64,000 nt of DNA from Udeniomyces pyricola (lineage: Eukaryota > Basidiomycota > Tremellomycetes > Cystofilobasidiales > Mrakiaceae). The stretch lies in assembly GCA_039545295.1 (NCBI GenBank), contig BCIK01000003.1, forward strand, positions 1,240,001-1,304,000, given 5' to 3'. The position numbers and the translations under genes are program-made. The notes below the pieces were generated by a model. It was given only the letters and a program-made list of their open reading frames with translations, was not told the DNA's origin and did no database searches. Positions 57,669 through 64,000 of this stretch are shown here, piece by piece (position 1 is the stretch's first letter; every line of letters starts with the position of its first letter).

Positions 57669-58941
57669 ATGTCAATGGCACTCGTCTCCCATTCGCCTCC
57701 ACTACTATATCCTCCCACCATGAAGCCCATTCCCCCCAGCGGTCCTCTTGCTATCGTACTCAACCCCTCATCCGGCTCGCGGACCGCAACCAAGTTCCTC
57801 GAAACCGTCCTCGAGCCGTTCCTCGCCCGACTCGACGTTCCTTTCCGCGTCTACGAGACGCTCGCTGAGAACGACGGCGAGCGTATAGGAACCCTCCTTA
57901 GAGAACAATGGCAGCAGGATGGTTCGGCTCATTCAAGACCGTTTGTGGATGTGGTCGTGCTAGGGGGAGATGGAACGGCCCACGGTGAGAACCAACCAAG
58001 ATTGATGGATGATCTGACTCTAACCACGTGATGGCTCAGATCTGTAGTATACTACTCCGTGGTGACTCTCGACTCAACCATCTGCTGATCATGGGCCTCA
58101 TACGTTTACGCCTTCTGTACGCGTCTTCTTCAGAACTCATCGCTGGCTTTGATTCAGTTCCTCGCTCGTCGCTCACCGACCAGGTTCCGTCTCTTCGCCT
58201 CATCCCACTGCCTCACGGGACCGCCAACGCTCTCTTCAACGCCCTCTTCCCCTTTCCGGCATGTCCTCACTCTCATCCTCATCTCAAATCCAACAGGGCA
58301 TCGCCCGAGACTGTCTGGTCTCTCCAATCCGTACTCGCTTACCTCGAATCGCGACTAAATCACTGCGAGACATCCCGGTTGATTCCCCTTGCACTGACCC
58401 GAACCGAGCTATATGCGTCGTCTGGTGATGGCAGCGAACCCATTGCTGTGTATACCTCCCACGTCGTCACTTCTCTCGCCCTGCATTCCAACATCCTCGA
58501 CGTGTCCGAATCGCTCCGGGAGGCACACCCAACAGTCGAGAGGTTCAAAATTGCCGCATCGACCTTACTCCCCCTCCGATTCTCAGGGACCCTCACGCTT
58601 GGTACGACTTCTTCGACGACTCTCGCCACACCCACGACCACGACACTCTACAACCCTCGAACTGAAACTTTCCAGCCTATCGTCAACTCGGCGGATCTAA
58701 CCCTGCAAGGCCCGTTCTCGTACCTTCTCAGCTCAACTTCTGTCGATCGTCTGGAGCCGTCTTTTATCATCTTACCGCTCCTCTCGTCTAAAAGCGAGGA
58801 AAGCAAGCGATCTACGATGGATCTCATCGTTCTCAGACCAGGAAGAGGGAAGAGTGTTCGAGCCGACCTAGACGCCGGAGGAAACGAGGATCTTTGGGCG
58901 ACGAAAGTCAAGGATATCCTCGGTGGTGCCTACAAAGGTTG

Positions 58942-58973
<32 letters not shown>

Positions 58974-59577
58974 TTCTCTCTCTCGCTCTCGCTCTCTTCT
59001 TCTGCCTTTCAATTGTTGTGATGGCTCTAGCACATTTGCAGAGGTAGCGAGCTAATCAACGAGTGTTGTGCTCGTACTGTACTCTTCTTCCTTCATCCTC
59101 CTATAGGCGGCAGCCATGTCAGCATGGTCCTGGACGATCCAGTCGAACCCGGCCTCGGGGGTATAGGCGAAGTCGAATGCTACCGCACTTCTGGCTTCAC
59201 ATGGCACCCGGTATGAAACACAAAAGAAACTAAAACTAAAGAAAGAAAACGAAATAGATATATCATATATATCCTTTTTTTTTTTTTGCTTCTTCTTCTT
59301 GTCCTTCTCCATGATACTGTTCCAAGATGACGACGACCTTTTTTTTTTTTGAAACCTCCTCAAGCTGACCCATGGAAACTCCCCTCTCCTTCCCTTGTGT
59401 CTCTCTCCCCCCCTCCCCCCCCCTCCCCTTTTGATATGCTGATAGGACTCGTCGAGCGAACTGAACCACGTTGCGTGTATGGACGGGGCGATCGGACGGG
59501 TTCCCAAAGGAGGTTACGCTCGCTCGTTCGTCGTTGGACCTGACAAAACGGGGTGTGAGATTTGGGTGTGGAAGTAA
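57669..59577 (+). CDS. Sphingoid-base/diacylglycerol-type lipid kinase
   Basis: ATP-dependent lipid kinase of the DAGK catalytic-domain family (sphingosine, ceramide and diacylglycerol kinases). Exons 57669-57984, 58134-58937, 59107-59210 and 59446-59577 give 451 residues. Conserved blocks are IVLNPSSGSRTA near residue 30, the nucleotide-binding GGDGTAHE (residues 100-106), RLIPLPHGTANALFNALF, the C-terminal catalytic-fold strand YLLSSTSVDRLEPSFIILP, and MDGAIGRVPKGGY near the end, whose DG corresponds to the late conserved acid of the family. Two in-frame ATGs (57669 and 57720) are possible; the first is used, giving 17 more residues. No transmembrane segment is visible. Substrate (long-chain base or diacylglycerol) cannot be fixed. 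A TGTC microsatellite sits at the start of the second intron. Confidence 0.86.
58942..58970. repeat. TGTC microsatellite in intron
   Basis: About seven TGTC units directly after the donor of the second intron of the lipid kinase gene, running into CT repeats. Confidence 0.92.
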
Positions 59578-60434
59578 GAGAAGGGACTATTAGATGGATG
59601 GCCGAGGACATGGCTGGTCGGGGTGTTGGTAGAGTGTGTTGACGTGTAGATTTCGGGGGAAGGGAGAGTGGGGAGGGTATTAGAATGTAGGCTTTTTGTA
59701 TGTAGTTTGGCCGGATATACGGCCCACGACTTTTTTTTTTCTTTCCCGTTTCTTTTAATCTTTCTTCCATAATGAACTTCATGTCTCCCGACCCAATCTC
59801 ACAGGCCATGCGAGTAGTAGTCTTATACTCTCTAGACTATAAAAGAGAGAGAGAGAGGAGAGAAGAAAGATGTAAAGTGGGTGACCACGAGCTACTGAGC
59901 TAAGCTGGGAATCTGTAAAATGGCAAAGAAAAAAAAAAGCACACGACACGTGGGGAACAGATGGTAAAAACTCAATGCGATGGATGTTTGGAGGGAGGAA
60001 AAGAGGAAGAAAAAAAAAAGAAAAAAAATCGAGAGGAATGAATGAGGAATGATGAGAGAGCAGAAGAGGAGAGACGAGAGAGAATGATAGATGAGGTGCT
60101 GAAGCAGCGTGGAAAATATGAAGGGGAGAAGGAGGGCAGGGGAGGGAGGGCGACGATGGAGTAGATAAGTGGATGTGTATGAGGAAACAGCCTAGAAAGG
60201 TAAGAAGAATAAAAGAAGGATGAAGTAAGAACAGAAGACGAAAGTGAGGGGAAGAGCACAGAGGCAACAATGCAATCGAACCAAGACAAAAATGTAGTGA
60301 TAATGGCACAAGGTGGACAGAAGCGAGAAAGAAAAGACGTATAAACGAAAGGAAAAGGAAAAAAGGAAGAGTAAAAGGGTGTGAGGCAAAGGAGAAGACA
60401 ACGAGAGTGTGGGAAATAATCCACCTTCAACAGA
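59578..60434. other. Convergent 3' regions
   Basis: 857 bp between the stops of the lipid kinase and SUMO protease genes. The right two thirds are A/G-rich on the plus strand. Ser/Phe-rich minus-strand frames here are low-complexity artefacts. No gene supported. Confidence 0.5.
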
Positions 60435-63400
60435 TCAATCATCGAGCTCTATCGCGTCGTCATGTGTCGAGCCCGAGGTCATGGCGGTGGCAGCTTTATT
60501 CGAGCGCTTCGCTTCGTTGGCGAGCACTCTCGCCGTATCTCGCTCCTTCTGTACCCTATCTGCCTTCTGGAATGCGGTCTTGGCGATGTCTGCGCTGACC
60601 TCGGAACTTGAAACGCCTCTCCTAGCCCGTTTGGCCGTGGAAGCGGTGGTGACATCAGGTGAACCAGACTGAACCGAGCCCGAAGGCGAAACCGAGCTCG
60701 TCGAAAGACCGTTGTCATTGAGCAGCTTTCTCTTGCTTCGGCCGTTTGATTTCGTCGAGGGTGCAGCAGAGGATTTCGCCGCACCATTCGATGAGACCGC
60801 TGTTGGGGAGGGAAAGTATTTGGAAGACGTGGTAGGCTGATGGCTGCTGAAATGGTCGATCGGGTCAGAGGACACCGGCTGGGGTTGGACCGGATGGAAC
60901 AAGGATGCAAGCTGCTTGAGGCCGGTCGAGGGCGTCCGGGTCGTATCATCACGGTCTCTGCTGGGAGGCGATTGAGAATCGGAAATTGGAGGCTCAAACT
61001 GAGGTGTAAGCGCTGGAGGAGCAGGAGAAGGGAGGTTGGACGTCTTTTTGGATTGGCGAAAGATCTTGTCTACCGATCGCGCATCTTCCTTTCGTTTCGT
61101 GTCGTCGTCGATAACGATCGGAGCCTGCGAGAACAACGATTCCAGACTGCTGGAGGAGTCGGCGGCGATCTGACGCTCCTTTCTGAGCGTGGCCAGGGAG
61201 GGGGGATCCGACGCGTCGCCGGTTGGGCGTCCAGGAAAAAGCGGCTTGATGCCTGCTCTCGGTCCTCGAGCGGCTCCCCGTCCCGTGACGGAGTGTGGAT
61301 CGAGCTGAGACTCCTGAACGTCATCATCATCGTCGCTATCAGAAGAGACAACAGTCGGACATGGTACAGTGAATATGGCGGTCGATGGATGAGGGTCGAG
61401 TTGAAGGTGCTGAGCCACCGGTCGAATCGCTTCGTGGTTCCTCGGGGGAGTCAGTGCAGACTTAGTGGAAGTGAAAGTGGGCAGTGGAAGAGGATGTTGA
61501 ATAGGAGCCGCGTTGACGGTCGAAGTATGATTGTCGGGACTCGATAGCATATCATCAGAGGCAACTTGAGACGCTCGCTGTAAAAAGGGAGACGGTAAGG
61601 ATGCAGGAGACGTCGGTAGTTCGGCCGAGTTGTCAACGGAGGGATTGATTTGACGCTTACTCTTGTCGAGAGTAGCTGCTTTTCGTTCCTGAATGGCGGC
61701 GGCAGCTCGCTGCTGGGCGGCGATCTCTTCCTCCTCTCGCTTCTTAGCCTCGACCTTTTCCATCCGCTCCTCTAAGCTCTCCTCAGTGACTAACTCTTGC
61801 AGTGGCGCGGCCGATGCTAAATCTGGAGGGTTGGACGACGATGGTACTTCGGTCGGCATGCCTTCATTTGCCCGCTTCCGCTCTGCCTCCTCTGCCTCGA
61901 GCTTCTCTTGCTGAGCCTGTTTCCACTCGATTTCGAGCAGATCGATCTTGTGACGGATGGACTCTCGCTTGTGAGGGAGCTCGCTCTCCTTCCAAGTCTC
62001 TTCTTTCGTCTTTTTGTTGAGCCTGCCCTTGCTGCTAATCTACAAGAATAAGAGCCGACCGGTTCCATCAGGAACTGAACCCAAGACTGGAACGTTGGCC
62101 AAGGTGAAAGGGTCCGTTCACTCACGGTTTCCGCAATGACTTTTTCTGGGTTGCCAAAAAAGATTTCTGCGTAATGGAGGAGGTACACGCCACAACTGGA
62201 GTAGTCGGCTTGTCGGGGCGTCTGAGAGTGAGGCATCCAAAAGCAGATTCAGGATCCAAAGGTCGGCGCCAAAGCTGACCCGCGCAAACGATCAAGGATA
62301 GGGTCAACTCACGTTGACTTTTAGATACTCTAATTCAGTCACATCTCCCTCCCATCCTTTGCGAGCCCTAGCCTCCGAGGCCAAGTACTTGTTCAGACGC
62401 TTGGAGCACTCCGTCCGGTTGTAACTTGTGAGCGAATCAAGGCACAGAATATATCCTCTGAAAGCAGATAGCAGGTCATTGTCAGCTAATCAAGACATTA
62501 GCGGAAATCGTCAAATAACGGAACCAGACTCTGAGGACACACTTTTGTCGGGGAGCTGTCTCAACGGGGTCTTGGGCCTTGCCAGTAGCGAAAGCCTGAT
62601 CCTCGTTGGTGTTGACCATGACAACGTCTCCTCCAATGGCCAGTCCATCGACTTGAGTTGGCAGATCCGCCATTTCAACGTCCGTGGCGGGCTTTGAAGG
62701 ACCCAAAGAGCGTTCGGGGAGCGGGTTCGCCGAGGAGAGTTCGTCGCCAGCGTCAGATAACGGCCGAGCGGGTGAGGCCGCCTCATCACTTTCAATATCA
62801 GTCAGGCCGGAGCTGGCGTCTGAAGCGAGAGCTAGATCGGGAACGAATTCAACCTCATCCTCATCCTCGACGGTAACTTTATCAGCGGTCTTGAGAGATG
62901 ACTCGTCCTCAGGAGCTTTCGGTGGAACAACGGCCGGGGGAGAGGGGGAATCGGTCACATTGGAGACGGTGTCTTCTTTGGCCTTTCGAGAGCGAGTCGC
63001 CTTGGTGGGCGCGACGGGAGGGGGAGGAGGAAGAGGGTGTTGAAGCATGGCTCCGGGATTGACAATGATTGCAAGATACCAATGCAGGCTAGCGAGACGG
63101 ATGAGAGCAACAAGTGACGATGAGGAAGGATTTGGAGGGTCAGCAGGGAAATACAGGGGGCTCAGCCCATTGCAAGCATCCGTTAGAAGGGCAAAAAACG
63201 AACTCTTCGTTGATGGGGACCAAGACATATTTCTTTTCGAAAATATCAAACTTGGATGTCCATTTGCGGACAGTCTCCCAGGTATCGACGCCAGCTTGCA
63301 ATTGTCTGATCAGATGATCAGTCGGGGACGCGTCAGTGTTGACCTGTGCAGCTCGTGCCAGCGATTGGATGCAGCGCGTCAATCAGGCACTCACTTTTTG

Positions 63401-64000
63401 TCCGAGAGCTTGCTGTAAAGGAACGAGCTGAAGATATGTACTTCTTGAGCGAGCGTCAGATTGTGAGCTTTTGCGTTGGATAGAGCCGTCCTAATCAGAG
63501 GGTGAGAACGATCATGCAACACGAGCGTTAGGAGTAAGCTGACTGCCTGATCGGATATTCAGATGGCAAGCGGGGAGCAGGAGGGTGCACGCACTTGATT
63601 CCGTACTCGATGAGGACATCGTTCAAGAACTCGGTGTTGTTCGTCATGCGGTAGTAGTCGCCTTGAGTGATGGTAATCTCCCCTCGACCACGTGGAGGCC
63701 AAACAGCCATACTGCATCAATTCACACAGAAATTAAAGGACAAGTGGTCAGCCGAGATCCAACATTTCTCAAAACGATCGTCCATCCAGCAAGGATTGAT
63801 ATTCACACATCGTGTGGATTAGTGGGCCGGGGGAACGCTTGCGAGCGGGAAGGTCTCTTTGCGCCGTCTGGCTTGATGACAGCGAGATCGTCGTCCGAAT
63901 CTGAGAGATCCTGGTGTGTCCGGATAGCTGGACCCTTTTCTTTGTTGCGAGATGAGCGCCGGCTACCCTCCGTAATGGGCTCGACAGAGGACTTGGTTTG
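60435..64000 (-). CDS. ULP2: Ulp2/SENP6-7-type SUMO protease, 5' end missing
   Basis: Cysteine protease (C48) that removes SUMO or trims poly-SUMO chains. Visible exons are 64000-63807 (open at the right edge), 63711-63595, 63490-63395, 63305-63204, 63088-62543, 62457-62313, 62221-62126 and 62039-60435. The domain begins with GEITITQGDYYRM and EFLNDVLIEYGIK. The triad is His in EDLHWYLAII, Asp in ILCLDSLTSY and Cys in ADYSSCGVYLLHY, with the oxyanion Gln in TPRQADY. About 165 acidic/Pro-rich residues are inserted between His and Asp, where Ulp1 has under 20. The C-terminal exon adds 535 residues: a coiled-coil-like KR/E-rich stretch, then disordered Ser/Pro-rich sequence with a SUMO-interacting-type core PIVIDDD (61101-61124) and an acidic end. 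The long insertion and tail favour Ulp2 over Ulp1. The N-terminus lies beyond the window. Confidence 0.92.

Overview
The window is nuclear DNA from an intron-dense, compact fungal genome. It is most likely a basidiomycete: there are up to 18 exons per gene, introns mostly of 50-250 nt with GT..AG ends, several exons of 12-26 nt, a Zn2Cys6 transcription factor, and long pyrimidine and C/G homopolymers in non-coding DNA. The class cannot be fixed from the sequence alone. A few N characters mark unresolved poly-C positions near 45.8, 46.2 and 49.2 kb. Every exon chain given below was checked for splice-site and reading-frame continuity by hand.

Left part (1-24 kb). Malate synthase (minus, C-terminus beyond the left edge) is followed by a Nop8/NOL8-type nucleolar RRM protein (minus). 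Next come an unrecognised single-pass membrane protein (minus) and a small acidic/serine-rich protein (plus), which share a divergent promoter. After these are the U4/U6.U5 tri-snRNP factor Prp6 (minus, 13 exons), an isoprenylcysteine-methyltransferase/DUF1295-like membrane protein (minus), a 76-residue disordered protein (minus), a cyclopropane-fatty-acyl-phospholipid synthase (minus) and the translation factor eIF1A (plus).

Middle part (24-46 kb). A Zn2Cys6 transcription factor (plus) converges on acetyl-CoA synthetase (minus, 18 exons). A UPF0390 small basic protein (minus) and a von Willebrand factor A-domain protein (plus) share a 298-bp divergent promoter. They are followed by the mitochondrial Rsm22/METTL17-type protein (plus).

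Right part (46-64 kb). An unrecognised acidic/serine-rich protein (minus), the NuA4 subunit Epl1 (minus), a mitochondrial K+/H+ exchange-related protein (minus), a lipid kinase of the sphingoid-base/diacylglycerol kinase family (plus) and an Ulp2/SENP6-7-type SUMO protease (minus, N-terminus beyond the right edge).

The genes are mostly housekeeping and do not form a metabolic cluster. Acetyl-CoA synthetase and malate synthase both serve two-carbon (acetate/glyoxylate) metabolism but lie 29 kb apart. Eight CGG triplets at a strict 7-bp step lie upstream of malate synthase, and a near-perfect AT-rich inverted repeat lies in the promoter shared by the K+/H+ exchange protein and the lipid kinase. 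No tRNA, rRNA, transposon or CRISPR array could be supported.
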